Of a stretch of 64,000 nucleotides of DNA, positions 49,865-61,984 are shown one piece after another. The notes below the pieces were generated by a model. It saw only the letters and a list, made by a program, of their open reading frames with translations, did no database searches and was not told the DNA's origin. Source of the DNA: Penelope pileata (taxonomy: Eukaryota; Chordata; Aves; Galliformes; Cracidae). Position numbers and translations under genes: made by a program. The DNA lies in assembly GCA_013396635.1 (NCBI GenBank), contig WBMW01005662.1, forward strand, positions 1 to 64,000. The letters are read 5' to 3'. Each line of letters opens with the position of its first letter. The first letter of the stretch is position 1.

Positions 49865-50510
49865 CGGACTTGTGTAGGGCCTTTGACATGGTCCCCCACC
49901 ACATCCTTATCTCTAATTTGGAGAAATATGGATTTGAGGGGTGGACTATTTGATGGATAAGGAATTGGTTGGAAGGGCGCAGCCAGAGGGTTGTGCTGAA
50001 CGGCACCATGTCCAGGTGGAGGCCGGTAACAAGCGGCGTCCCCTAGGGGTCTGTCTTGGGACCGGTTCTCTTCAATATCTTCATCAATGACATCGATGAT
50101 GGGATTGAGTGCACCCTCAGCAAGTTTGCTGACGACACCACGCTGAGTGGTGCAGTTGACACATTAGAAGGAAGGGATGCCATCCAGAGGGACCTTGATA
50201 AACTCGAAAGGTGGGCCNGTTGGATGGGGCCCTGGGTAACCTGATGGCCACAAGTTGCACCAGGGAAGATTTAGATTGGATATGAGGAAAAACTTTTTCT
50301 CTGAAAGAGTGGTCAGGCACTGGAATGGCCTGCCTAGGGAGGTGGTGGAGTCACCATCCCTAGCGCCGTTCAAGAAGCGTCTGGATGAGGTGCTAAGGGA
50401 CCTGATTTAGTAGCTTAGTGGGTAGGGATGGTGATAGGAGGACGGTTGGACTAGATGATCTTGTAGGTCCTTTCCAGCCTAGTGTTTCTATGATTCTGTG
50501 ATTCTATGAT
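49865..50510 (+). mobile_element. CR1 LINE with conserved RT motif and internal deletion
   Basis: Plus-strand CR1 starting in the reverse transcriptase at [20 protein letters not shown] and continuing to [13 protein letters not shown], so the catalytic FADD motif is retained. A stop replaces the residue after GWTI at about 49952, and another lies before GSVLGP. An internal deletion then joins the region after LERWA (near the N at 50218) to the ORF2 C-terminus. The element ends with its octamer tail, TTCTATGATTCTGTGATTCT, at 50510. Confidence 0.93.
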
Positions 50511-50615
50511 CTAGTACCTGATCTGGAAGTTGGTGGCCCTGCCTGTGGCAGGGGGGGTGGAACCTGATGATCCTTGGGGTCCCTTCCAACCTGGGCCATT
50601 CTATGATTCTATGAC
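50511..50615 (+). mobile_element. second CR1 3' tail directly joined to the first
   Basis: About 105 bp of a different CR1 subfamily 3' end, CCTTGGGGTCCCTTCCAACC then CCATTCTATGATTCTATG. It starts immediately after the tail of the preceding copy, in the same orientation. Confidence 0.9.
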
Positions 50616-52168
50616 AGAAGAGTCAAGAATAAAAAATAATCTTAAGTAATTATTTGTCAAATTTATTACCAGTTTGAGCCACGGGAAAAAAAGAAAAAGT
50701 CAGCATCTAGGGCCAAGTAGTGATTCTGTAAAAATGTTACAGAATTTTAGGATGGGGGAATTGCATGCATCTTGCAGGAAGCAGTGGTCAAATACCTGGA
50801 TGCATCCGTGCTTTACGTAAATCCAAAAATGTTTTTGCAGTAGAACAGTTTATTTGAAAATGGAAATATTTATATGCGTGCAAGTAAATCTTCAGTAGTG
50901 CACGATGTTTGAGGGCCAGACCTCCTGGCTAATGGATTGGTGGTGATGCAGAGGTAGGTGCTGAGGTTCTAACACAATTAAATGTCTTCAGAGAAATAGC
51001 AATAGAAAGAATCTCAGTTCACAACTAAAACCTGATTAATGAATCTGACAAAATGAGGTAAAAAAGAGTAATGGGATGGAGATCTGATGAAAACAGACTG
51101 CCTGACCTCCTGTTCTTCCTCTTCCTGTGAGTCCGCTTTCCTGAGCAGCCTTTTCAGCTTGGTGGTTTGTTCCCTGAACTGCTCTGGTTCTGATGGTTCT
51201 ACTCTTGTATTCTGTACTACCTGTTGAACCAGCAGTTTGTGTGTTCACAGTGTTGCTCTGTACACAGAAGCAGCAAAGCAAGCAGCAAGTACAAAAAGAA
51301 AATGCTGGGGAAATTTCATGGTGGAAATGTGAGCTGCTGAGGCGTGGAAGGAAATAATAACCTCTGAGAGCAGGTTGGGGTTTAGGGGTGTCTCAGTTTG
51401 TGAACACAACAATTACATGAGTGTATGCTGACTTTCAGTGGCAAATGTGATAGGCATGTGTGAGTAACAAATATTTCAGAATAATAATTTCTTCAAGTAT
51501 TTAAAAATGAGCGTTGTGTCCTCTCATTTGGTCTTTGAGCAAAACTTGCATCATAAATAAAATTATTTCTCTTCAGTATTTGTTCTAGCAGAACTGCGCA
51601 AAAAACTAAAGGCTGTGTAACCACCTGTTTTATTCTGCTGCCTGAGTATTACCCAGTGAGAAAACTGGCAGAAAAACATCATGTGAGTAATCACCACTAA
51701 GCAGTGCAGCTAGAATTTCAAATAGCAAATCTCAGGAATATCAGACATACTGAAAAGGCATTTCGTTCACTATTTGCTGTTTCATAGTGGCATTAACTTT
51801 GGAAATCCCAGTTTTCTTCAGTGAAGGGAAATTCAGAGTTTGAATTTTGTCACAAAGGAGTTGTCCTTACGAATTTCTTGATCCAGTCTGCCCTGTGCTG
51901 TATTGATGAATTGATTTTTCTGGCACTGATGCTAGAGACATTTGAATAATCTCTTAATCTGCAGAGAGAGCTTTCTGAGGCCGTGCAGTTCCAAGCTCAC
52001 ACTCATTTAGCCCCTGTAGGACTGGGGTCGTGGTAGGGCTCTGGAAAGCTTGTGTGATTATTTGATGAACCTGTGTTCTGCTTAAAGAATTCCAATGATT
52101 ATTTTGGGTGTGCGTGGAGATCAAAGGTGAGGTATAACCTGTGAATAGATGTTTGGTTTTATTTTTAG
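50616..52168. other. single-copy AT-rich stretch
   Basis: No repeat family or gene recognised. Confidence 0.45.
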
Positions 52169-52252
52169 GAAAGAAGCATCCAGGTTTCTGTGCAATGTAT
52201 TTGTTCCTTTGGTAGCAATGAAATCACCTGTATTGTCAATAACTGCTCCCAG
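52169..52252 (+). CDS. candidate 84-nt exon, cysteine-rich
   Basis: The acceptor TGGTTTTATTTTTAG and donor CCCAG/GTAAAA bound 84 nt, a multiple of three, open in phase 0. The translation starts ERSIQV and continues to CICSFGSNEITCIVNNCSQ, with four cysteines in 28 residues. The frame stays open past the donor to 52399. It matches no family I know. It lies about 370 nt upstream of the GC island at 52.62 kb. It could be an exon of the same plus-strand gene as the 18-19 kb candidates (the phase fits) or a chance open run. Confidence 0.3.
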
Positions 52253-52601
52253 GTAAAAGAGGCAGTTGCTGAACAGCAGGGATCTGGATCTTCGGGCAGA
52301 CATTCTGACATTACACATCTTCCCCTTGAAATTCTCAATATTATTACACTTGTGTTATGTAAAGTGCAAGCTGTCTTCCTAGAGGTGTCAGGATCATGAA
52401 ATCCCAATAAGCCACTCTGTTTTGTCATAGAAAATAAGAGGGAAGTCTTTTTTCCCTTCCTCATCCCTATCAAATGCAAATTTGAACACTTTTATTACTG
52501 TCAGTATTCTAGACCAGTACCGTTGCTTGTCATAAAATATATTTATGCATTTGTATCTGGAAATTATTTGTCATTCTGCTGGACTATTACCATGCTATAT
52601 A

Positions 52602-52626
52602 CCTTGGCATAAAGTTTATGCCAAGG
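52602..52626. repeat. 25-bp palindrome at the edge of a GC island
   Basis: Perfect 12-bp arms, CCTTGGCATAAA and TTTATGCCAAGG, around one central base. It sits exactly where AT-rich DNA changes to the GC-rich island. It could be a protein-binding palindrome or a relic of a rearrangement junction. Confidence 0.95.
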
Positions 52627-52765
52627 CACGCCCAGCCCGCGGCCCGCTCGAGGCCCCGCCCAGCTCGCGGTGCGGCCCAGCCCCGGCGGCGCGTTGTCAT
52701 GGCAACGGATCTGCCCCGAGCGGCCCGGCCCGGCCCGGCCCCGGGCGCGCACCCATTGCTCAGCA
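52621..52765. promoter_or_regulatory. isolated GC-rich CpG island
   Basis: About 145 bp of very GC-rich, CpG-dense sequence in the middle of AT-rich DNA, with GC-box-like stretches (GCCCCGCCC near 52652) and a CCCGGCCCGG repeat near 52730. In a vertebrate genome such a block is most simply a promoter or first exon. No TATA box is seen. Direction is unknown; a hAT transposase remnant abuts its right side. Confidence 0.6.
52693..52706. promoter_or_regulatory. RFX-type X-box palindrome
   Basis: GTTGTCATGGCAAC fits the RFX factor consensus (two GTTGCC/GGCAAC half-sites with a 2-base spacer). RFX sites are typical of promoters of ciliary genes and of other CpG-island promoters. Position within the island supports a real site, but binding is inferred. 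Confidence 0.55.
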
Positions 52766-53544
52766 GGGTGGTTAAGTCGGGGTAGAATGCTAAAAAGATT
52801 TTATGAGTTTCAAAATGAAATCAAGACATTTATGGAATCAGAAGGAAAGTTTGTGCCAGAAATTGAAGATGAAAAATGTCTCACAGATTTAGCATTTTTG
52901 GTGGATTTAATGGCTCATTTAAATGAGTTAAACATGCATCTTTAAGGTGAAAATCAACTTAAATGTGCTATGTTTCCAACCATAACAGCATTTGAAATGA
53001 AACTTAAATTAGGGCAAGCTCAAGTTATGGCAAATAATTTCATGCATTTTGATACTTTGGCTAAACACAGTCCTGTGAACAGTGAAAGCAAGGCTGCATA
53101 TTTTTCTGTTTTGATTAAGGAATTTGAGAATAGATTTTAAGATTTCCAAAAAACCATCCATTTTTTGGTATATTTGTGACTCCATTTTAAGTCAACATAA
53201 ATACATTCCCTGCAAATTTTCAAATGGAATGTATAGAGCTGCAATCAGACATTCAACTAAAAGAAAAATGTGATTGTGTCTCTTTACTACACTTCTGTAA
53301 GACCTATCTTAATAGAGAAAAATATCCCTCGCTTCACAATCACACCCTTTTTACGGCATTGCTTTTTGGCAGTATGTACATTTGTGAAAAGCTGTTTGCA
53401 AGGATGATGAAGCACAGGAAAAGTAAAATTTCCTCAAAAATCTCTGATGAACACCTTGAGAGCTCACTGAGAATTGCAGCCACTTCCATTGAAGCAGACA
53501 TTGATGCATTAGTTGTACAAAAGCAAGGTCAAATATTCCACTAG
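52766..53544 (+). pseudogene. 5'-truncated decayed hAT-family transposase
   Basis: The homology starts at WLSRGR followed by LKRFYEFQNEIKTFMES, a block typical of the hAT catalytic and C-terminal region in the Charlie-like group (the group that gave rise to GTF2IRD2, ZBED and FAM200 domains). It continues through FLVDLMAHLNELNMHL and ends in the dimerisation region SMYICEKLFARMMKHRKSK and SDEHLESSLRIA. In-frame stops occur at 52943-52945, 53138-53140 and about 53174, with a frameshift before 53224, so it is not functional. The N-terminal zinc finger and first catalytic residues are missing. The left end abuts the GC island at about 52765 with no visible terminal inverted repeat. No poly(A) tail is evident to the right. 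Confidence 0.85.
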
Positions 53545-53644
53545 GTTTATGTATTTGTTGCTCTCTTTCTTTTAGTGTTTTAATAACAATATAGGAAAAA
53601 GAAGTTTTGTTAGTTGTATACATTAACTATCTTACATATTTTCT

Positions 53645-53896
53645 ATGCAGCCGGAGACCATTCCTCTTCACTCAATGCAGCCCAGGCAAGCTAAAAGGTT
53701 GGAAACTCATGACACAAAGCATTTGAGGAGCTTTTCTTTATGCAAAGTATTTCAGTATCTTGGAACAGATGAAACCTTCTGTCAGGTGTTGGCTTCCACC
53801 AGAAGCCCAAGTCAAGTTCTCCATCCTAGTTGCTGCATAGCTTGGAGTCAAAATATTGGAAGGATCACTTCCAATATTGAAATAGTAGTTGTGTAG
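53645..53896 (+). other. 83-codon frame of unknown status, with hairpin
   Basis: Starts ATGCAGCCGGAGACC just after the hAT remnant and ends at TAG 53894-53896. No domain or homology is recognised. Near its end a hairpin of two perfect 11-bp arms, AATATTGGAAG and CTTCCAATATT (53852-53878, 5-nt loop), is present. It may be part of the decayed element's 3' region or chance. Confidence 0.15.
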
Positions 53897-56339
53897 ATGC
53901 TTTCTGCTGTTAGCCTCTTACTGTGGTTTAGTGTGCTTCTTATGCAAAAGCCCAACTTTCTCATACTTTTCAGTTCTGTTATGTGCATGCTAGAGATTTA
54001 TTTTGGATGCAGACAAATAGGAAGGCTGCCTGGAAGGTGTTAACCTGAGGTACTCCTATATTTAATGGCGGAAGTAAAGGACCAAATAATGTGTGTGTGT
54101 AGAGCTCATGTACTCTGTAAATGCTCTTGGACCACTGAATCCATATAAGGTTCTCAGATGTGTCCTTTGCTTCTAAGAGCTGGTTGTCATCTATGCCTTC
54201 ATATTGTCTTGTCCATAAGCACACAATTATTCTTGGCTCTCACCTTCCTTTTTCAGTAAAGGTTTATGACCTCTTGCTTTTTTTTATACCTGGCCTACCT
54301 TATGCGAATCTCCCTCCTAAAAATGTTGGGCTGGGACCCTGACGACTGGGTTCTGCTCATTATCATCTTCCATGGGGGTAGTAAAAGCGACTTCAGTGTC
54401 AAGATCAAGCGGTTTCTGCTGGGTGTGAGAAAGGCTGACAGTCAGATAGAATTTCAGAAGATTAACTTGTTCTGGTGGACCAGGGGCAACAACTGGATCT
54501 CAGAGGAGCAGCAAAGCAGGCATGTCTTTACTGGCAAAGGTCTTGAGTAGAGTGGGAGATGCTACCAGTCCTGGTGCATATTCTGGAGGCTGTATGCTTT
54601 AGTCCTGGTCAGGGACAGGTAAGCCAGCTGCAGGAATTACTGCAGTAGGAGGAGGGAGGTTGGTTTAATCTTGAGAAGGTATATGTGTCCATGGTCCACA
54701 GACAGACTTTTAAGATTTAAAGCAGCTTGTGTATGATGTGACAGAAGGAGAGGAGGCACGCTGTGGTGACTGTCAGGGCCTTGGTTGCTCATGGGTGGGA
54801 GTGGTGCCTACTCTGTAGTTAGGTCACGTTGGCTGTTTCTTGTTGGCAAGTACTTTGGGGAAGTACTGCATAATGTTTGTGGCCATGGCTATTTTGGCCT
54901 CTATCACTTTCTCTGTCTCTGCCTGAAACTGTGTTCTGTTGACTTCCTTCTATCTTAATATTTGCCTCCCTCTCTCCAAGGGAGGTGTTAGTCATGTTTG
55001 CCCTCTAAGGAAGTAAAATCTTGTCTGAATACAGTTCTTGTCACATTTCTGTTTTGCTGGAGGTATTCGTTCCATTTGTATTTTCAGCCTTTGCCTAACA
55101 CTGAGTGCTGCCATGCAGTTGAGTTCTCTGGGATAGAGCAGCAGAGATCTGGGGGCAGGGATCTTGAGGCAGGTTTACATTTGCAGTCATTGCTCTGTTA
55201 ATGTAGTTTTCACATGGGGTGAGGCGTGCCAAGAACCTGCTTGCAGAGTGTTTTGTGTATGGGAGACTGGGTAGCAAGTCTTAGGACTAAAGGAGTGCCA
55301 AGGAACATGAGGAGAACTTGGAGACAGATCAATGGCTCATTGAGACTTGAGGCAACACAAACTGAACAGCACGCTTTCCTGCCATCCCACACTTTTCCAT
55401 TGCCTAACAGAGTAAGGAGCAAGCCGATAGTCTGTCCTTTCTCAAAAATGTTGTAGGGCTTCTTTTCTGTCATGTTTTTTTCCTAGCAAGCCATCCAAGC
55501 TTAGATCTGTAAGGTTTACTGAGTTATGTTGTGACAGCTCTCACAGCCATGTGAAAAGGTCAGAAAGAGTGCTGGGATAAGTAGATCTGTAACATTGCAG
55601 TGGATCAAAGGAGTGGTGGATCAAGTGCCGTGAGGGAAGCAAGGAGGGGTCTAAAAGGCTGGCACAGGTTTTGGGAGTCTCTTGCTTTGTATTCACTGTG
55701 TGTTGGTTGCCACAATGCACAAGACAGTGTAATTGCATATAATCACATTTCTTCAACTCCCAGTTGATTCACTCATGAATATTTAGTGTGGTCGTGCCCC
55801 TAGGCAGTGAAGGTAAGCACAGCATTTGAGACAAACATGCCATCCCAGGTGCCTCTAAGTGGGGCTAAGCATGCAGCTGCCAAAGAAACAAGTTCTTGCT
55901 GTTTTAGCCTGACTGTAAAAGCTCACCTCTACTTTTGTAAAGGTTATGCAGGGTATGTAGGCATTGGGAATGCTTTTTTGTGTTGTTACGTGGTACTAGT
56001 TTGCAGTCAGGCCAGCAGACACGTATCCCACTTCATAGCATGTGATGATGTGATGAAGCTAGGCACATTCTGTATCCATGTGTGGGTACAGTCTTGAGGC
56101 CGAGCAGGATGTGGGGGGACTGTGGTGACAGAAGTGCACATGCTTCAAATCATCCTGCTACCAAAGGGGAGAAAGGTGTCAGTGGGTGCATTTGAACCTG
56201 AGGTTAGAATTAACCCTACCAATGCAATTCTTTATTCTGCTCTGATAGCTTGGCAGTGCATTTTTGAGTCAACCAAATGGCTGGGGGCTTTGTGCAGTGT
56301 ATAGCATGAGCTATGGTTTGTGTTGTTGTTTAACCTGGC
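53897..56339. other. single-copy stretch
   Basis: No repeat family or convincing exon is recognised. Confidence 0.45.
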
Positions 56340-57105
56340 AGCAGCTCAGAACAACACAGCCATTTCTTAAAAATGGGAGTGATGTTTCCCTTTTTCCAGT
56401 CACTGGGAACTTCACCTAACAACCATGACCTTTCAAATATGATGGAGAGTGGCTCGGCACCCACATCAGCCAGTTCCTTCAGAACCCTGGGATCCATGTC
56501 ATCCAGCCCCATAGACTTGTACACATTCAGCCTCGTGAGGCAGTCTCAGACTTGCTCCACTCTTACAGTGGAAGGGATTTCTTTCCTCTGACCCCTGCCT
56601 AGATCCCACAGTTTGACCAGCAGGACTTTGCTCAGCCATGCCATTTTCTGGCTTCCTCTGCTTGATTTCTTATGCTGGGGGATGGAGAACTCTTGTGCTC
56701 TCAGAAAGGTGTCTTTAACTAGCTGCTATCTCTGTTCTGTTCCTGTCTCTCTTAAGGAAACTTTCCCAGTGAACCTCATCCAGTAATTCCTTAAACAACC
56801 TGAAGTTCGCTCTCCTGAAATTCATGGTCCTGACTACACTCTTTGCCAGGCCCATATTCCTCAAGATCACAAACTGAACCAGCGCATGGTCACTACAGGC
56901 AGCTTTTGATCTTAACTTCTTTAATGATGTCTTCTGCATTGGTGAGCAACAGGTCTCCCTCTGGTGGGTCTGTCCATACCAGGACCAGGAAGTTATTCTC
57001 AGCACCCTCCGGGAGTCTCCTGGATTGCTGGCAGCTCACTGTGTTGTTTTCCCAGCATATATTCAGGTGATTGGGATCCCCCATCAGGATGAGAGAGTCT
57101 GAGTA
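56340..57105 (-). mobile_element. CR1 LINE internal fragment (endonuclease to RT)
   Basis: Minus-strand ORF2 piece. Reading from 57105 leftwards: MGDPNHLNICWENNTVSC (endonuclease GDFNHP block, here GDPNHP), then ACSDHALVQFVI with the SDH motif intact, then NFRRANFRLFKELLDEVHW. After a small gap it continues as [16 protein letters not shown] and [14 protein letters not shown] of the reverse transcriptase start. Neither the 5' nor the 3' end of CR1 is included, so both sides were lost after insertion. Frames are broken. Confidence 0.92.
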
Positions 57106-59249
57106 GAGAAGTGGGATCCTAGAGGGGAGCCTTAGCTTAAGTATTGTGTAGCTAGTGAATAAAAATCTTTACATTACAGTTGATTTTGAATGGTATCTAG
57201 GGACGTAACTGTTTGGCTCATTCACGGGTAGTATATGAGTAGAGTGGCAGTGTAACATCAAGGAGGTTAAGAAATTGTGCAAGAAAGAGAGAAAGGAGTT
57301 AGAAATTGCTGTAGAGAAGAATAAAATTGATAGTGGTTGAGGAAAGGCTGTGTGGAACAGGAGGCAAGAAGTAAGAAATGCCAGGAGTTGTGTTTTTGAG
57401 ATACTTTGTAGCAGAGATACTGAGATTTGCACCAGTAAGTTCCATGGTTATGACTCCCACATTCTTGTATCAAGCCCTTGGGTGTAGCATCCAGACAGCA
57501 AGGAGAAATTAATGGAGCCATTATTAGTAGGAGAGAAGCCTCAGCTTCAGACACCTTTTAGGACAGATGAATAATCTGTGGGAGGTTAGAGCCACGTGCA
57601 GTCTAAATAAGTTAGGCAGGAATGAAGAGAATGGAGAGTGGTTTCAGCATTTGCTGCTGACTAAGTGAAAAAGCAGAAAATTATCTTCTGCTAGAACACA
57701 GCTGTTCAGAGCAGCGAGGGTAGTCCCAAGTCCCAAGACTTGTTCTTAGTCATTCTTCTCAATCTTACTGCACTGTTGTGTACTTGCCTCCCACCTGAAA
57801 CTGTTGCAGAGCAATCTCCCTTTCCATTTGGCTGTCACAGTGCTAATAAAATGGTGGCAGTGCAGGAACTCACCTTTGCATCACTTTTACGTGGAGCAAT
57901 GCACTTTCCTCCACAGCAATGCTTGCAGAGCTCATGCCTTCTAGCAGGTTTCTCCAGCCTGAGCATTTGCTCTCCGATGACTGGAGGCGGAGGCAGGCAA
58001 CACCATGTTCTCTGGATCTGAATGCAGTTCGTGGTTTAGTGACTGTTCACTATGAAGCCTACTGATTCCTTAGAAGAGAGAGAGAAGTGTCAGCTTAGTT
58101 CACCTGTAGTGACACAGCTCTTAGGTTCTTCTCTCTTTTTTCCATGCTGAAACCATGACAATTTTTAGCACTTTTCCTATTTTTCATTTGAGACATGAAG
58201 TTTGTAAGGTGTGGTAGTTTTCTATTAGACTGGCTCTATTCAGTTAACAAACAAACAAAGTTCTTCTGGGCTCTTTAGCCTCATGCATTTGGGGCTTGAT
58301 TTGATTTGTTTCAGAATTAGATTTTGAACCTTCTGGGCTGCTGGGGCCCACCTCATAAATAATTAACATTGTGTCCTGCACAAATGCAGTACTTGGTTTG
58401 TCATAGTAAAGCCAAAAATACGTAAAGTCTTGGATTGATGAAAGTTTCCTTAGCTTTAGTAAATATCCAGATAAGTATCAGAAGCACTGTACTTCCGATT
58501 GCAATTTTGTGGGATTTTTTTTTGCCTTTGTTATTACATCTCTACCCAACAGGAAATTATACTATTGATATTAATTTTTGTGATTTTCTCTAATCTTCTT
58601 CCCTTAAGATGTGAGCTTTTAATGATTGCTAAGCTGTTTCTTACTAGGTAAAAGTACGTTACAGAAGAAAAAGCTAGCCTTGAGAACAGGGTTTTCTTGT
58701 TGGAGCTGAACTATAGAGTTAATGTAACTTGACTTTGTGTGGTACCTTTTGTCAGATTTATTGAACAGTCTATAAGAGCATCAAAGAAATCTTTGAATCT
58801 GTCCGTGTGAGCTGGTGCTGCTTAAAGATGCAGTGCGATGCTGACCTTTTCAAAGAGATATCCATTGCTGCTCCTTGACTGCCCTTGGTACATTATGTGT
58901 AAGCTCTTGTGGTAACAAAGTGCATGTATAAAAAGCTACTTCTGTAATGATGGATATAAAAGTAGGAAATACTATACTTTCTAATCTGAAGTTAGTGCTT
59001 TGAAACCCGTTTAATAACTCAGATCTGTAAATGTATCTGGAGTAAATAAAGAAGATCATAAAGATGTACTTCAACATTTTTTTGTTCTTTTATTCTATAC
59101 AACTAATTAATGCAAAAGGCTTTGTAAAACGTGCTTAAAACAGTCCTCTGAGGATTTTGTAGCTATACAACAGTGGGAATAAAAATACCCCTTGACAATA
59201 ATCCTTTTCCTGTACCTGCTTCTAGTGAATACTTACAAAGTATATACTA
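57106..59249. other. single-copy AT-rich stretch
   Basis: No gene or repeat family is recognised. Confidence 0.45.
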
Positions 59250-59801
59250 TCACAGAATCATGGAATCATTAAGGTTGGAAAAGATCTCTAAGATCATCTA
59301 GTCCATCCGTCAACCCATCACCACCATGCCCACTAAACCGTGTCCCTCAGTGCCTCATCTATCCTTTTCTTGAACACCTCCAGGGATGGTGAATCCACTA
59401 CTTCCCTGGGCAGCCTGTTCCAATGCCTGACCACTCTTCCAGAGAAGAAATTTTTCCTAATATCCAATCTGAACCTCCCGTGGCGCAAGTTGAGGCCATT
59501 ACCTCTTGTCCTAACACTGTTACCCGGGAGAAGAAACCGACCTTTCAGGCAGTTGTAGAGAGCTGTAAGGTCTCCCCTGAGCCTCTTCTCCAGGTGAAAC
59601 AATCCCAGCTCCCTCAGCTGCTCCTCACAAGACTTCATCAGTTTCATTGCCCTTCTTTGCACGTGCTCCTGGGCCTCAGTGTCTGTCTTGTAGTGAGGGG
59701 CCCACAACAGAACACAGTACTTGAGGTACAGCCTCACCAGTGCTGAATACAAAGGGATGATCACCTCATCTCCCTGGTCCTGCTGACAATGCTATTTCTG
59801 A
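59250..59801 (-). mobile_element. CR1 LINE 3' fragment with open ORF2 C-terminus
   Basis: Minus-strand CR1 with its tail at the left (plus: ATCACAGAATCATGGAATC). A 143-codon frame at 59333-59764 is uninterrupted and matches the ORF2 C-terminus: [20 protein letters not shown], then [17 protein letters not shown], ending [15 protein letters not shown]. Continuous coding sequence over this length points to one of the youngest CR1 insertions in the window. It is 5'-truncated and lacks the catalytic RT part, so it cannot move by itself. Confidence 0.95.
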
Positions 59802-61928
59802 TACTAGGGAAAAGAGTATGTCTGAGTACATCATACTGGGAAGATGATACTCAGAACCACAAGGCATGCGGCATTATTCTACCCCATGCAGAACTTGTAA
59901 GGTCTTATGCTTGAATATAGGTTTGAGTGTTGCATGTTGACTTGATGTAGTCTGTAGAAAAATACTTAGCAGAACGGGGTGTGAAAGAGAGAAGACTGAT
60001 GGGAGTTGAAATGTCTTCTGTCCCTCTGCATAGTGAAGCAGGGGAGTGGAGTAACTGGGGGTATGGTAGAATTGCTATCAGCTTTTAAGAATGGATGAGA
60101 GAAACAGCTGGCTTGTGTGATACGAGTAACACAGGTATAATGGACCTCTCTTGGGGAAGAACAAGATGATCACTTGATTTACTTCCAGCTGTATATCATT
60201 ACAGAGCAGATAATCAAATGGTCATTAAGAGCCTAGACTTGGCTTATCACTGGAATACAAGGCTCTTGAATATTTTTTTTAAACAAAATAGGTGCTTAAA
60301 CCCTGTAAAATAGGACTTTTCAAGAAGTAGGTCTATTTTTGCCTCTTCTTTTTGAATTTATTGCCTATTCTTTTTAAGTATATATATTTGCCTCTTTTTT
60401 GATATTGAAAGATGGTGCAGATTGAGATCATAATTATTAGTAAAGCCTGATTTCTCAGGCTTTTCACAATTCGCTTGATATCTGTTGACAAGAGACTTAT
60501 TAGTTGAGCTATTTTTATCGCTTTCTAAATTCAGCTTAAGATTTATTCAGTTTTAATTGTTATAGTATGTGAAATGTGGTAGGAGGTTGTCTAAATCTCC
60601 CTAGCTACTTCAGGAGTTTTCTGGAAGAGAACATTTTGACAAAAGATGTGCTACTACTCTGAGTAGTTTCTGGATAAATATTTTGTAAGAGCACCTGGGC
60701 TTTTACCTTTTTGTACTCCAGTGACACAGGAATAAAATGGATCAATGTGAAGTGCTTGCCAGCGTTACCTTTACAGATACGGCTGTGTCAATATATCCAT
60801 GATCTTGAGACTTACAGAACTTAAAGATTGAAGGGGTTGTCTAGTCTGTCCTTCTGTGATGAGATACCAAATGTCATCCTTCTGCCCCAAGAGATAAATT
60901 ATAGCACTGTGGACTGTCTTACATTGCATGCAGACATCCAGGGAACATCCCTGTTCTAAACACTGCCCTGCAGTGACAAGCAATTTGTTTGGACATGCCA
61001 TGATGACCCTGCTATGCAAACTTGGTGCCAACAGGTATTGGTGAGCATCTTCCACCATTCTCACCTATTTCTCCCTTTCCCAGGGAAGCAAACATAAGAC
61101 ATCCCCTCTCCTCATACAGTCCGGCCAAGATGAAATATTCCTTGACATTTTAAATTGGGTGATTATTTTGAGCTTAAGTGTATGAGTGAGACATACCAGA
61201 CAGAGATCTAAGGAAAAGGATTTCTTACACCATCTGGTATTGCTTCCTTAGTTGTGGCCTATCTCAAATGCTTCTCAAGAAAGTAGGCGGTAAATAACAA
61301 AACAAGCCAGAATAAACTGGCCAGTTACACATTGATAGGAAAAATATTTCTTGACCCTCTCCAGCAGCTAGCTGAAGCATGAGATTTGTTTATATGCACT
61401 GGGTTGATCAGTCTGTTGACTTCAGCCAGAAGTAACAGACTGGTAAACTCATATTTCAGAATTCTTCTCTGACTGTCTTAAGTATCCAGACGCACTGTAT
61501 TGGAAAGAATGTGAAAAAGTTTCTTGAGTGCTGTGTTTTGCTTCTTGCTGATGCCAAGAAACAGTATTGTACTAGAGTGCTTCTGCATTGTTCTTGGTAG
61601 AACCTATTTAATACCTCAGTGTTACCAGTGAAACAGCTATAAGAATCCTGAGTGTCTCTGTGTAACAGCTCTGTTGTCTACCTGCTAGAGAGTTCTGCGG
61701 TGTCTCAGATTTGAACGTTGAATCTGATGTTGAAATTGTTTGTTCTTGTCTGCTCACCTGAGAGAATTTCACAAACCTAAGTTTTGAATTTAGACGGAAA
61801 AGAAGGAAAGCACTTGAACAAGCAGAAGTACTAGAATCCGCTGCTTTGGTATTGTGATAAAGTCCTGCTACTTATCTAACAGTGGATCCTGAAATCTTAA
61901 TTTTTCTGATTGATATGAGAGAATGCAA
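59802..61928. other. single-copy stretch
   Basis: No gene or repeat family is recognised. Confidence 0.45.
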
Positions 61929-61984
61929 AGTGACACCCCAGAATGTGGCACAGAAAGTGACAAAGAAAGTGACACCCCAGAATG
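61929..61984 (+). repeat. 17-bp direct repeat at the left end of a mariner copy
   Basis: AGTGACACCCCAGAATG occurs exactly at 61929-61945 and 61968-61984, period 39 bp. The second copy overlaps the outer end of the mariner inverted repeat. Confidence 0.93.
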
